NCBI GenBank assembly: GCA_018907035.1
Contig: JACCIC010000002.1
Location: 1,369,001-1,433,000 of the forward strand
Direction: 5' to 3'
Length of the DNA: 64,000 nucleotides
Source of the DNA: Sycobia sp. Sy_11
Lineage: Eukaryota; Arthropoda; Insecta; Hymenoptera; Epichrysomallidae
Positions 14,203 through 25,690 of the stretch are shown here, piece after piece (within the stretch, counting starts at the first letter, position 1; the number at the start of each line of letters is the position of its first letter). The position numbers were made by a program, and so were the translations under genes. Below the pieces are notes generated by a model. The model saw nothing but the letters and a program-made list of their open reading frames with translations. It had not been told where the DNA came from and searched no databases.

Positions 14203-14705
14203 ATTATATGCTTCGATATATAATTGGACAGGCTGCGCTACGCTTTTCTTTCCTACGAATGCAGTGCGAATAATAATACCGAGCAAAATATACTGGGAAC
14301 CGTGGGAACGAAGAATAGCCCTCGATTTGTATACATACAGATAAGAATGCTGCCGTGCACCGTTGATTAATCTCGCGCGCATATACAAGCGCGAAAAATC
14401 CTCGAAATTTTTCGGTACCTGCTCTCCCGACGAGCCGCGGCCTGGGTTGACGAAGGAGATAAGTACGTAATAACGATGCTCGGCGAGTACAAAGAAAATG
14501 AAACGAGAATGAGATATGGACCTGGGGCGAAACGCCTCTCTTCCCGATTCGAGTATCTTCCTGTACACCACCCCCCCCCTCTCATTGTGTATTTTGGTTT
14601 ATACGACTCTATAACTATCGATCTTCTTGAATGCAGCCTTTGACGTGTATATAGTCGTGTAATTGTTCCGCGCGCGTGTACTACTCGGTCGAGCGCGCGC
14701 AGCGG

Positions 14706-14729
14706 TAGAGAGAGAGAGAGAGAGAGAGA
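14706..14729. repeat. (AG)n microsatellite
   Basis: About 12 AG units at the edge of a CpG-rich patch. Confidence 0.9.
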
Positions 14730-14889
14730 AAGAAGATAGAGAACAAACACCGTATAACATGCGGATCAGGCGCGATAGATGCATGCTGCATTAGCCTAAT
14801 TTTCATCGGTGTGCGGTTACATTTATGAAAAATCGCCAATATTAATATTCTTCCGTGCCAAATTATAATTGATTCGTTATTATTTCCCC

Positions 14890-15350
14890 ATCAAAAATGT
14901 AATCCAAAATTTGAATTTAAAAAAATTCCAATCAAAATCCATATGGAATCTAGCTGAAAACCATTCTAAGTAATTCAATGGAAATCATTTCGATTTTCAT
15001 GGATATTCACTGGATTTTTCGTTTAACTTCACTCGTGAAGCCAAGTTACTATTCATGAATTTTCATATAGATTTATCTGGAAATTCATATAAAAAAATTC
15101 AGTGCAAAACCATGTGGTTCTTATGGGATTCTGGCTGGATTCAATATCAATTTCCACTAGATTTTTTAAGTGGATATCTAGAATACATTTTTGATAAAGT
15201 TGCCTTATCGAAAAAGTAGTTGAAAATTTTGTTTGAATTTTCATTGGTATTCACTGAATTAATTTGGAAATCAAATGGATAAATTAATTATTAACCAATT
15301 ATTTTAATATGAACTCCTCTGGATTTTTACGTGGATTTATCTCGATTTCT
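14890..15350. repeat. Degenerate TGGATTTTCA-type repeat cluster
   Basis: Variants of a word such as TGGATTTTCA, TGGATATTCACTGGATTTT and TGGATTTATCT recur about a dozen times over 460 bp without a fixed period. This suggests an old, decayed tandem array. Confidence 0.4.
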
Positions 15351-15513
15351 AAACAAAAAAAATGCAGTAGAAACACACATTGTTTCTGAAAATCATTCCT
15401 TAGACTGGAATTTTCGGAGATTTCGTTATATTTATCATGGTTTTACGCGATAAAATCGATATGTAGATATAATAACAATTACACTCTACACGAGCACAAT
15501 TCAAAATGACAGC

Positions 15514-15516
<3 letters not shown>

Positions 15517-15574
<58 letters not shown>
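15517..15574. repeat. (TA)n microsatellite
   Basis: About 29 uninterrupted TA units. Confidence 0.95.
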
Positions 15575-15577
<3 letters not shown>

Positions 15578-15768
15578 GAGCGTGCAAGCGTGATCGTGCG
15601 TAACCGTTATTTGTGATGAAGAAAAATCAAAAGTAACTTTTTTAATCCCACGACCCTCCCACAATAATCCTGCTTTACCCAAAAAGAACTATAAGCTCGA
15701 GAAGAAGCACGATAAAAAAAAGAAACGAGAAAATAACTGCCATTTTGAATATTGTTCAGGAAGCGCCA

Positions 15769-15782
15769 CCCCCCCCCCCCCC
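15769..15782. repeat. Poly(C) tract
   Basis: Fourteen consecutive cytosines, unusual in AT-rich surroundings. The length may be an assembly or sequencing estimate. Confidence 0.85.
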
Positions 15783-16631
15783 GCACACATTCCACACGCC
15801 ACGAACTGTCCGTGCATTATTATTAGAAACCTAAGTTTGATTTTTCGCAAATGAAATCACGCAGTCCGCTTCGAATCAGACGACGTGAATGAAAAATAAG
15901 AGAGGGATGATTGAAACGATTGAAACGATCGAATATACACGGATAACACATCTATTCTGTAGCATAATATTTCAGGTCTTACATTGCAATGTCTACCATT
16001 AGTATGGAAATGCTAGGCTTAATTAGCTTCGTCAGTTTTAAGGATTTTTGGGCATCGAGGTGAAAAATTTCAAGATTCTTTATTCTGCTCGCAGTTGGTG
16101 ATCCAATTGAAAATTATCATTAGCCTTTCCAACAAAATTTACTTCCAGATTTGAATTTCAATTACAGAAATTTAATGTATAGTGTCGATAAACACTATAT
16201 ATAAACTACGTAATTTATTTCACGTATTTTCAACTAATTCGAATTCTTTGAAATCAGCCATTTTGCTTATTCCGAAAAAGAAATTCCACAATAATCAGCT
16301 CATTCATTTATCTTCTTCACGATGCCCATAAATCTCTGACCATTACTCGTCGTAGAAACTCTATTGAGAAAAACATCGCGAACATATATGTGTCACATAC
16401 AGATGCCCATACGTATATACTTATAACACTCGGTTTGTAGTCGAACGTTCTCCAATCGACTCTTTCTCTTTAGTCTTTCTTTCTTATCCAATGGAGGACT
16501 TTGGAGAAAGAGAGGCAGAAATACCAGAGAAAAGAAAATGCGTTGTCAAGTAAACGCACAGGAAAAAAGTAAGATGTACACGTACATGTACACCCACTCA
16601 CCCTCACACGCACGCGCCCGCGCGCACAAAC

Positions 16632-16651
16632 TCACACACACACACACACAC
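16632..16651. repeat. (CA)n microsatellite
   Basis: About ten CA units in a wider C/A/G-rich segment (16590-16690). Confidence 0.9.
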
Positions 16652-17364
16652 CCACACATATGAACATACTACGCGCGCACGCACGTTAAATAACACGACC
16701 ACAGCATTGAATTAAGCGATCACGCGACCATATATTAGTAAGAAATTGAAGTTTATATATACCAGAGATCGTAAGCTCTGCGCTTTTCCCCCTCAACAGG
16801 AATTATGGTGAAGGAATTTTTATTCCAATGGGAGGCATTATTTATCGAGCGATATGTGTATGTCTATGTGTAAATGAGGTATAGAGACAGATCTAGCTGC
16901 GAGAAGGATAGAGCAGAATGCAGTTGAATAAAAAGAAAGTAAGTTGAGTAAGTTGATCGTGGCTCGGTGAAATGCCGGATTCTCAAATTCTGTGTCAAAA
17001 ATATGAGAGAGAGAATGAGAAAGAGTGAGAGAGCGAGAGAAAATTGAAACTTTAAACTAAGAATTATGTCGCGTACCGCTGTAGGGCCTAAGCATAAGGA
17101 TACCATTACACCTAACCCTTCGACAAGCAGAAAAAATAAGAAAAATTTAATAAAGGAAGCACACACATCACACATACTACTACTTTGTCTTAACGGCTCG
17201 GTGAATGATTTATGGAAAATATTCAAAAAAAAAAGTCTGTATGACGATCTGTAGCGACATCCACTTAGATCACTGGCTCACAGTTTCTTTCTGCGCTTTT
17301 GTTACATGTATATATAATATAATGATACGTTGAAATGTACATTGCGTTATCGTTTTTTTCTATT

Positions 17365-17368
<4 letters not shown>

Positions 17369-17412
<44 letters not shown>
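17369..17412. repeat. (TA)n microsatellite
   Basis: About 22 TA units followed by short TATG steps. Confidence 0.95.
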
Positions 17413-17421
<9 letters not shown>

Positions 17422-17482
17422 ATATCTATATATTATATACACGCGCGCATTTCTTTTCCCTTCTTTCTTTCGTTTCGATAGC

Positions 17483-17487
<5 letters not shown>

Positions 17488-17538
<51 letters not shown>
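17488..17538. repeat. (TA)n microsatellite
   Basis: About 25 TA units, only 75 bp after the previous array. Confidence 0.95.
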
Positions 17539-17552
<14 letters not shown>

Positions 17553-18532
17553 AGAGCCTACGAAATGAAGAATAATAATTAAAAAATTATTCGGGGAAAC
17601 GCTCAACAATGCGCAGCCTTAAAGTTTTCCTTTTCTCTATATAATACCTTCGTTTTGTATACTGTCAGTGTTGAATTCTTTACATTTTTAGAGATTTCGT
17701 TGAATAGAACATCTTTTTTCTGAGTTGAAATTATTATTAAAAAAAAACGATGCCTAAAACAATTATAAATAAAACTATTAAACACGATCATCATTAAAAA
17801 CGACACTTTAAATCTATTTTCTATCACCTTGTAGATTCTTTTTTATGTTTTTATTTCAAACTTATGGGCATATTCGAGCATTCATCGTGTTCTGAATCTT
17901 TTGCATTTTACTCTTTTAGCTTGTAGACAAAAAGAAAAAGAAGAAACAAAGCTATAACTGCACAATCTATAATTTTCTGTGTCTCTCTGCCTCCGTCCAA
18001 CGATTTCTTAAATTTTAATTTTTACTCGCACGTACTTTCAAGGATGAAAGGAACCTTTTTAATACAAAACTGAATTACTATTTGATAATTTATTGTAAAA
18101 CTTATATGATAAAAAATAAAAAAGGAAGTTACCTTTTTAAAAAAGAAATGTCTAAAATGAACTGTCAGTTTCTAACAAAGAAAAAAGATTAACTTGTGAA
18201 ACGATTTACTCTGGAATGAGAATATATATATATAAAAAAACAAGTCCGTTATTCCTCGTTTTATTCGCCGCAAGAAAGAGATAACAAAATTGTATGAGCA
18301 TTCGCTAGATCTTGTACTGACATTGTAATTCCCTTATGTAATTACACGCATGCGAAATACAGAAACATGTTATTGAAAATAAGTATATGTGTTACTTCTT
18401 TTATCTGCAGCTGACCCAATTTTATCATTTTCAAATATTCAAATATGATCAGGTTACTAATTTTATAAAATCTAAATTTTGGAACTTGTGTACTTTGATC
18501 CACAGTGAAAGATTGCATATCAATTATTTCAG

Positions 18533-18575
18533 GAGCCCCGATGATGAGGATGACTTCTTTGGGGCAAAATCCTGA
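18533..18575 (+). CDS. Candidate terminal coding exon of an unidentified gene
   Basis: A good acceptor (ATTATTTCAG, ending at 18532) precedes a short open segment reading SPDDEDDFFGAKS and a TGA stop. It is richer in GC than its surroundings, and AATAAA-type signals follow at about 18694 and beyond. The acidic-then-aromatic tail looks protein-like, but I do not recognise it and found no upstream partner exon. The exon could instead start at an earlier acceptor (18410). Treat it as a hint that a plus-strand gene ends here, with low confidence. Confidence 0.2.
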
Positions 18576-21500
18576 CATATATAGAAACTTGACTTTGCCT
18601 CGGGCTGACTATAGATAGTTCATATCACTTGTCAAGAAACTGTAAACTCTATTCATAGAAATATTATATATTTTAATAAGCAATGAATCATGAATAAAAA
18701 TATAATTAATAAATGTATTATTGTATATCGTATATTATAAATGTTTATATTTGTAAGCAAATATTAAACAATATTGTTTTATTGCATGGAAATATAAAAT
18801 TCTTTAGTTACACAGTACGTGGCATATTCGCTCAACGAGTTAACTGTACTAAAACTAAACTGTATTAATTAAAAAGTACATATTTTATTTAACTGTAAAC
18901 TGCTTCACGACATTCAACTATTTAGCTTTAGTTCAAATTTTTTTAAAAACTAATATTCGAATAGTATAATAAAAATTTATGAGTACACAATTTTTATCGT
19001 AATTTTTTAATAGCAGAATATGTCTGCCTATAATATTCTCCATAATAAATTATATGTAAAATTAGCATATTTTATCTAAAAAATCCAATTTTTTGTATTT
19101 TTTAAAAGATCTACATTTTATATTTCTGTAAAATTTTAAAATCGAATTTGAAAAGATTTAAGGATGATAGTCTACTAAAGAATAATCGATAAAGTCCATA
19201 TAAATTGTATTTTAATCGTATTTCATTCAAAATCTCTTTTTTTGAAGTTGTTACACTTTAACTAAATAATAAATGAATCTATAGAATTACATTTTTCTCA
19301 TTACCTTTAAATACCTGTAACTAATTTATTTCAACACTGTTTTATTAATAAAGTTTGTTTAAAATTTTCATTTCTCTGAATTGATTTTATATTTTAACAA
19401 GATTCGATAATTATAAACTTGGAAAAAATATAGCAGCTGCATTTAAGACACTTGTATTTTACAATTCTATATGATAAAATTACTACAATTACAATCATAA
19501 TATCAACTATATTACAAAATTAATGTCAGAGGACGAGACTATATGGCTTTTGGGTAATCTAAAGGTTAAAGATTACTTTAAATGCATAATTCGTCCAGGA
19601 CGACGAGCCACAAAATACTGACTGCAGCTTTCGGAAGTAAAAGACGCTGGCAAATAAGGAAACATCTACTCTGTACAATTTCGGAAGCCCAGCGATGAAG
19701 ATCGCGATAGAAAATCGCTCGGACGCAGTTTGCTAACACTTAAACGTTTCTGGTAATTTTTGCCGTATTATTTGGACGAGCATATTTAAAATAGACAAAA
19801 AATTCATAATATTTTTAAAATTAAGTTTACTCTTTTATAGCAGTAAAAGTGATTTTTATTTATAACTTTACTTTTTTAATATAAATTATGAATCAGTTTC
19901 TGTTCAATTTTTTAACTATATACATTTCTTATACTTTGAGATATTTTAACTCTAAATGAAACGATCCAACTATCCTGTATAAATCTATTCTAACAACTGT
20001 GATTATTTACCAGTGCTATATTTACATGTCCATCCAATTTTATATAAATAAAATGTTATATGTAGTTGTGCAGGCATGAAACGTTTGTCTCACCTGCAGG
20101 TAATTGGCCTAGCTTAGTATTCTTAGTATGACACACTGGACTGAAAATAGGGGGCAACCGCGAGCTGTGCTAGCTCTTGACAAATCATCTAAATCTTGTA
20201 TGACTGATTGTTTATCATAAATAATTAACAATTAAAATGTCTTTTTTGATTTACTAAAACCTTTATCCCATGAATAATATTCATATGTCATAAGGAGCTT
20301 TCTTGCTTTGTTTTAATGCATAAAAAGCACTTCTAATGTCTATTTACATGTATTATAAATTGTAACGTTTGAAGTTAGTACAAATAAATGTTTTTGGGAT
20401 CGAAGAAAATAAATTAAGTACTATTTCATTATTTATAAAATAATCTAAGATATTTTTATTTACATCATAAAAATGAGTATTTATAATCCAATGTATCTAT
20501 CTAATGTAATCATCTAATTAACAGTATATGTATATATATATATATAAACGAATATAAACGATATGAATTTCGAATAAATTATGCTCTATTAAAAATGTAT
20601 TTGATTTCTGAAAAAATGTATATATTCCTAACTCAATTTGTTAATTTTAGATTGTGTATTGATACTATATATGACTGATTGTTAATATAAAGTAGTTTCG
20701 AAAAACAATCGTTTTTTTTGTTCATATTGTTGCAATTTGTTGATTTTTTCTTTGCCGTGTTTTATAATACTATAACTTCTTATAAAAGGACATTTGTGTC
20801 ACTTGTTTTATTCATAATTTGGCTAGATTTTCCAGTTGACTTATTACATGAATTATAATTTATGCTATAATTTTTAAAAACGTGAAATGAAAGCTTTTTC
20901 TATTATATAATATATTCCTTATGTTATTGTAATCATTGATATATGATTATTGCCAAATGAGAATATCCGCAAATGAAAAAGATGATTTTTATCTAATTTT
21001 TGTTTTAATTTATTATAAATAGTAAGTCTGATGATAAATCAATGAATCATCTTATCAATAAGTGATATATGAAGCAAGTGGTTCTTTATAAGTAGAATGA
21101 ACTTATTTATAAGCTTAATATATTAAAATTCTTTAGTCATAACTTTAAGCTAATATATGAATTGAAATATTTTCTAAAAGCAACTATATAGTTTTATTAG
21201 CATTATTATAAAGTTATAGTTCTTATTTTTAACTGAAGTTTTAATAAATATTATTAATGTTAATTAAATCGTTTAAAATTGTATTATATAAATTATAAGT
21301 CGATATTTAGAAATATATCGTCTTTAGAATTTGTAGTAGGTATATCCACACGAATCCGTAAACGTGATCTGCATTAAATTCCTTAATGATTAAAGTTAAT
21401 TGTCTAAAAATCAGCGTAGATATAGACGTGAACTGATATGAAAATCCAGATTGATACCAAACTTCCTTTATTCAGTACGATTTGTATACCTTGAAAGGGT

Positions 21501-22572
21501 GCGAGCTAATGATAAAATGATAAAACTAATAATGAAATTATGCTCTGATTCATCTCTACTAATTTATATATGTTTTTTTGTATAAATGTTATATATAACA
21601 CTCATTAGTATATTTAACGTAGTGTTGCAAAATTTTTACAAATGTTTAAAACTATTTTAATAATATCAGACGAAAGTTTACAATTCCTAATTGCAATAAA
21701 TGTACACATATATTTAAAACAAGTGATTAAATGAAATTAAAAATTCATAAAAAATTTTGTAATACGCTGACCTTTATCATAATAAATTATGTCAAAATTG
21801 TCACTCTTGATAATGCTGGAATCTATATCTGATTTTTATAAAAGAAAATAATCGAATTTTAAATAATAATTTGCTTAAATTTAACTTATTAATTCCTTTA
21901 AGAAATATAATTTAATAAAATCTTGTAAGAATAATAATTAGTCATTTTTTAAATATAAAATAAAGAATCTTATAAATTATGTACTCTATTTTTATTTAAA
22001 ATTTCATTAGATATTTACAAGTTTAATAAATAAACCAAACACATTGTTTATATCAGGGTAAATGGACATATATATTCAAAATATCAAATATAAAAATATC
22101 ACGCACTTATAAATATAATTTATTTTCACTGTTCTTGTCCACTTCTATTCTTATACAATTATTTTGAATAGTAAAACGTAAAATTTCACAAAAGTTGCTC
22201 TGCTTATCAATCACTATTTCCATCTACTGGCAATATATGAAGTAGCAGAGAAAACATACAATCCTAATAATCCTTAACTCCTTAACAATTAAAATACAGC
22301 TCAAATACATTGTTAACAATTGCAAAAAATATTTATTTATTTAACAATTACTAAAAACAATTTTCATGTACCTAAAACAATTAGTACCATGACTAATTTA
22401 ATTAATTGTTGTAAAAAAGTCTACATATATCAATATTCATATAATAAATAAGCATGTCTTCAATAGATATAATTCATGTCTTAACAATATTTATAAAAAT
22501 GTATCGAACTTGTAAAGCAAATCAAAACACCTAAAATATTTTTTAAAAATCTCCAATAGTAAATCCTACCAT
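18576..22572. other. AT-rich gene-free stretch
   Basis: No gene is supported. Most of it is very AT-rich with stops in all frames. A GC-richer pocket at about 19530-19760 has a minus-strand frame of about 55 codons and a plus-strand frame ending FRKPSDEDRDRKS..., neither with homology I recognise. A palindromic E-box pair lies at about 20095. Confidence 0.5.
20093..20104. promoter_or_regulatory. Palindromic double E-box (ACCTGCAGGT)
   Basis: A perfect 10-bp palindrome combines CACCTG on one strand with CAGGTA on the other. CACCTG/CAGGTG is the core bound by Snail/ZEB-type zinc fingers and some bHLH proteins. It lies in non-coding DNA with no adjacent gene, so its role is unknown. Confidence 0.25.
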
Positions 22573-22578
22573 TTTATT
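22573..22578 (-). terminator. Polyadenylation signal of SRA1
   Basis: AATAAA on the minus strand, about 90 bp past the SRA1 stop codon. It is the first exact signal in the correct place for the 3' end of that transcript. Confidence 0.6.
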
Positions 22579-22665
22579 TATGATCTGCTCTTTGTTTTTG
22601 TAAATATCAGCATTGATTTGTATTGAAGTTATTATAATATAATTAAAACAATTTGGTCTATTAAA

Positions 22666-23455
22666 TTACATATTTTTATTTTTAATTTCGGCAATCAATT
22701 GTCTTATTCCAGGTATCCATGAACTGCAAACTGATGCATCATGCATGACAAGTGAAATATGTAATTGATCTGCTTTCTCCACATCACATACTTTTAAAGC
22801 TATAAATGTATGATACTTTTTAATTTTCAAATAATATAAATTTAATCAATAATATAAAAACACAATCTAATAAAAATTTTAGATATACCTTTTGAAATCT
22901 CAGAAAGTGTATTTTTTACTGAATTGGAAAATTTATCCTCGTTCCACATTATCTCAATTCTACTTAATCTCTTTTTAATTTCTTCAGCTTTATTCGTTTC
23001 CATTTTTTCTATTACACAATGTAAATTACTAATAGTCTCATTCAAAGTTGGCACTTCATTTATCTTTTCGTGCGACACATTTTCAAATTTGTCATTTGTT
23101 GGCATAGTAGTACATTTATTAGATACTGGTGTCAGATGTCCTGCTTCTGCAGATGGTGGTATATTTCCTACAGGTGGTGCAGTTTGATTTAAAAGTAAAT
23201 TTGTTGATTCCTGCTTCGAATTTATAGGAAATGCTACTCTCTTATTTAATAATCTTTTTGTTGGTGTCCCAGAAGGTTTTGATATTGCAGACAGTGCCCA
23301 ACTAGGAGGATCATTCCACCCTGGATCATGACCAGATGATAATACTTTTTGAGAAGATACTATTTCTAAAATAAAAGAATATTATTAATAATACATTAGC
23401 CACTAATAAATTTAACAATCTTTTATAAATAGGTACCTTCAGTAGTTTGTTCCAT
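22666..23455 (-). CDS. SRA1: Steroid receptor RNA activator protein (SRA1/SRAP)
   Basis: The coding exons are 23437-23455, 22889-23365 and 22666-22799, joined in frame to 630 nt (209 aa). The N-terminal half carries the family signature with DPGWNDPPSWALS (about residues 20-32) and TPTKRLLNKRVAFP (about 39-52). A Pro-rich linker with TAPPVG follows. The C-terminal half is the helical SRAP domain ending VCSSWIPGIRQLI. In vertebrates the SRA1 locus yields both a coregulator RNA and this protein, and the domain folds as a helical bundle. The length is close to the human protein. All introns have GT-AG ends. A further 5' UTR exon is suggested by a donor at 23561 and an acceptor before 23459. The gene is divergent from C2CD5, with 1.87 kb between start codons. 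Confidence in the identity is high; the 5' end is less certain. Confidence 0.93.
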
Positions 23456-23599
23456 GCTTCTAAAAATATAAAATAATTATTATTGAATTGTTTTGTCTAT
23501 TATATATTATTTTTAAATTGTAACTACTATATGGAGAATATGTGAACCAAATTTAGAGTACCTGGAAGTAATATTCTATTTTTTGATCATCAATAAAAA

Positions 23600-24310
23600 T
23601 ATTTATATACCATCTACTACGAATCTACATAAAATATAATCACACTCTTAAAAGAAATCACAACTGCCATCAACAATCTTAACTCACAAGTCACAAGCTC
23701 AGTACAAGAACCAAAACTGTACAGCTGCTGCCGCACCTGCAAGGATAGGAGCTGATAGGAGGTTACGTGGAACAAGGTTAGGATATGATCCGGACTTTGG
23801 GCAGTCGAGACTCGAGTAAAAAAATATTTCAGTCATATAAAATGGGAGCAAATATATAGAATTATAGTGCTATAACTTCTATAGTAGTTATATCAGATAC
23901 GCATGCAGGAGCAGGAATTTGTAGAGTAACAACAGCTGCAAACTAGCAGCCAGCATGCAGCGAGTAAACCGCAAAAGCAGACTAATAAACTGATTTACTT
24001 TGCTGATTGGTTGGTAAGCTGTTGGTACCACACACAACACCAAGTAACAAAGTGATAGTGACATTGAATTTCAGTACCAAAATAGTAATTATTATTGATG
24101 TGTTTATTATCTTATTATTGTTTACAATTTACAAAAATATACAAGATTAGAAATCTGGCATGTCAGTATGGACAACAGGAATTATGAGCATTAGACAGAG
24201 CTTGACCTGGCCTGACAGAACAGAAGGGTGTCACCTGCTGTCACTATCACTACACCCTGCCTGCACTGGTATTTCTCTCATCTCTGGTATTTGTATACCA
24301 TAGGAGGGTA
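23600..24310. promoter_or_regulatory. Likely divergent promoter region of SRA1 and C2CD5
   Basis: This GC-richer segment lies between the two divergent genes. It holds four E-boxes: CAGCTG at 23722 and 23933, and CACCTG at 23734 and 24232. It also holds a 12-bp inverted repeat, GTGATAGTGACA at 24052-24063 and its complement at 24239-24250. No TATA box stands out. Its position and composition suggest a housekeeping-type bidirectional promoter. The transcription start points are not determined. Confidence 0.4.
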
Positions 24311-25320
24311 TCCAAATTTTGTTTTTTGTGCAATTAAATTTAATTAAACAATTTATATTATTAAATAAATTTTTTATCAGTAATACTTGAACAATAAAAA
24401 ACAAAAATTTTTAATAAGGGCCGCCATGCAAACAAACAAATAATCCACTTCAATCAAAGCAAGGATCAAGTATCTAATAGCTGAAAATAATTTTCGAGAA
24501 CTTTTTCAATTTTACAGACTGTTATCGTGAAGTGTTTATAACTGTTTATATGTTAACACAGCTTGTTGCATACCGCTCTCTGCAGTTTGCAATTCACATC
24601 AGTTATGCATTAACTGGCATTAAGATTAAAGTAATATACTTCACAAACACTTTACGATATTTAAACTTTTCGCAAGGAATGGCGAGGTATGCGTATATAC
24701 AGGTACCCAAAATTATATGCTCGCAAAAATAAATTCTGTTGAGACCTGAATAGCATTTGCATCCATTGCATCCAATTATAGGTCCGGTTAATTTAACACA
24801 GATAGACGAAAGACGCAAAGAGAGACTGATAGACCGCTATTAGATTAGTCGCTAAGTTGTGACGAAAACTGTCTTATTGCTTTTTTGCTTTGACGTATGT
24901 TTTTATGTATTTAATACTCTTGGCTCTTCCTCTATTATTTATTTTCGAATAGCTCGTAGAGTCGTAGAGCTTATTTTAACGAAGTACAATGCGCATTAAG
25001 TTTTAGTTTTGTGAAAATTATATTGCAAATGCAAAATGTAATAAATTTTAATAAACAACTTTAATTAGGTGTAATTCAAATTGATCATAACCTCAGTTTA
25101 ACAGTAAGAAAATTTAAATGGAGTATTGTTGATAGTTTTATAAATTTGGAATACAATATGTAATGCAAAATTACGATTGTGACAATTTAATTTATCAAAT
25201 TATTGAATTAAAGTAGAAAATGTATGTATATTTCACTTTGTTCTATTATTTATATTTATCTTGTGATGTAAATAAATGTTTTAATATTTTTAAGAACAGA
25301 TTATCAATTAATGCATCATT
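24311..25320. other. Spacer and probable 5' UTR of C2CD5
   Basis: No coding exon is seen. A possible acceptor (TATTTTTAAG, ending about 25292) shortly before the C2CD5 ATG suggests that the 5' UTR is spliced. Confidence 0.4.
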
Positions 25321-25690
25321 ATGCCGGGCAAAATAAAAGTGAAAATCTTAGCTTGTCGAAATTTGCCAGTAATGGATCGTTCTGCTGATACAACTGATGC
25401 ATATGTTGAAATAAAATTTGGTAGCACCACATATAAGACTGATGTGTGTAGAAAAACACTGAATCCACAATGGAATTCTGAGTGGTACAAATTTGAGGTA
25501 GAAGATGCAGAATTACAAGATGAACCATTACAAATACGAATAATGGATTACGATACGTATTCAGCTAACGATGCAATAGGTAAAGTTTATGTAAATTTAA
25601 ATCCACTATTATTACCTGGAGTACCACCACCTGTTAAAAATCTTTGGACACTCGAAGCTTCAATGAACTCTAGTGCAGGATCACAAGGAG
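25321..25690 (+). other. C2 domain exon of C2CD5 with intact calcium site
   Basis: Residues 1 to about 123 form the C2 domain. The five aspartates of the calcium site are all present at Asp19, Asp26, Asp76, Asp78 and Asp84, in PVMDRSADTTD and MDYDTYSAND contexts. A Ca2+-dependent membrane-binding domain is therefore expected. Exon 1 of the coding sequence ends just after it, in a phase-1 intron. Confidence 0.9.

Larger units (their letters stand above)
14203..18380. other. Gene-free stretch with simple repeats
   Basis: I see no coding exon. There is a CpG-rich patch at about 14270-14800 and degenerate repeats of a TGGATTTTCA-like word at about 14890-15350. Several microsatellites and a run of 14 cytosines (15769-15782) are also present. 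Apparent frames on either strand lack splice or homology support. Confidence 0.5.

Noticed and set aside
19560..19740. Minus-strand frame of about 55 codons in a GC-richer pocket
   Set aside because: It resembles no family I know, has no clear start or splice sites, and competing frames exist on the other strand.
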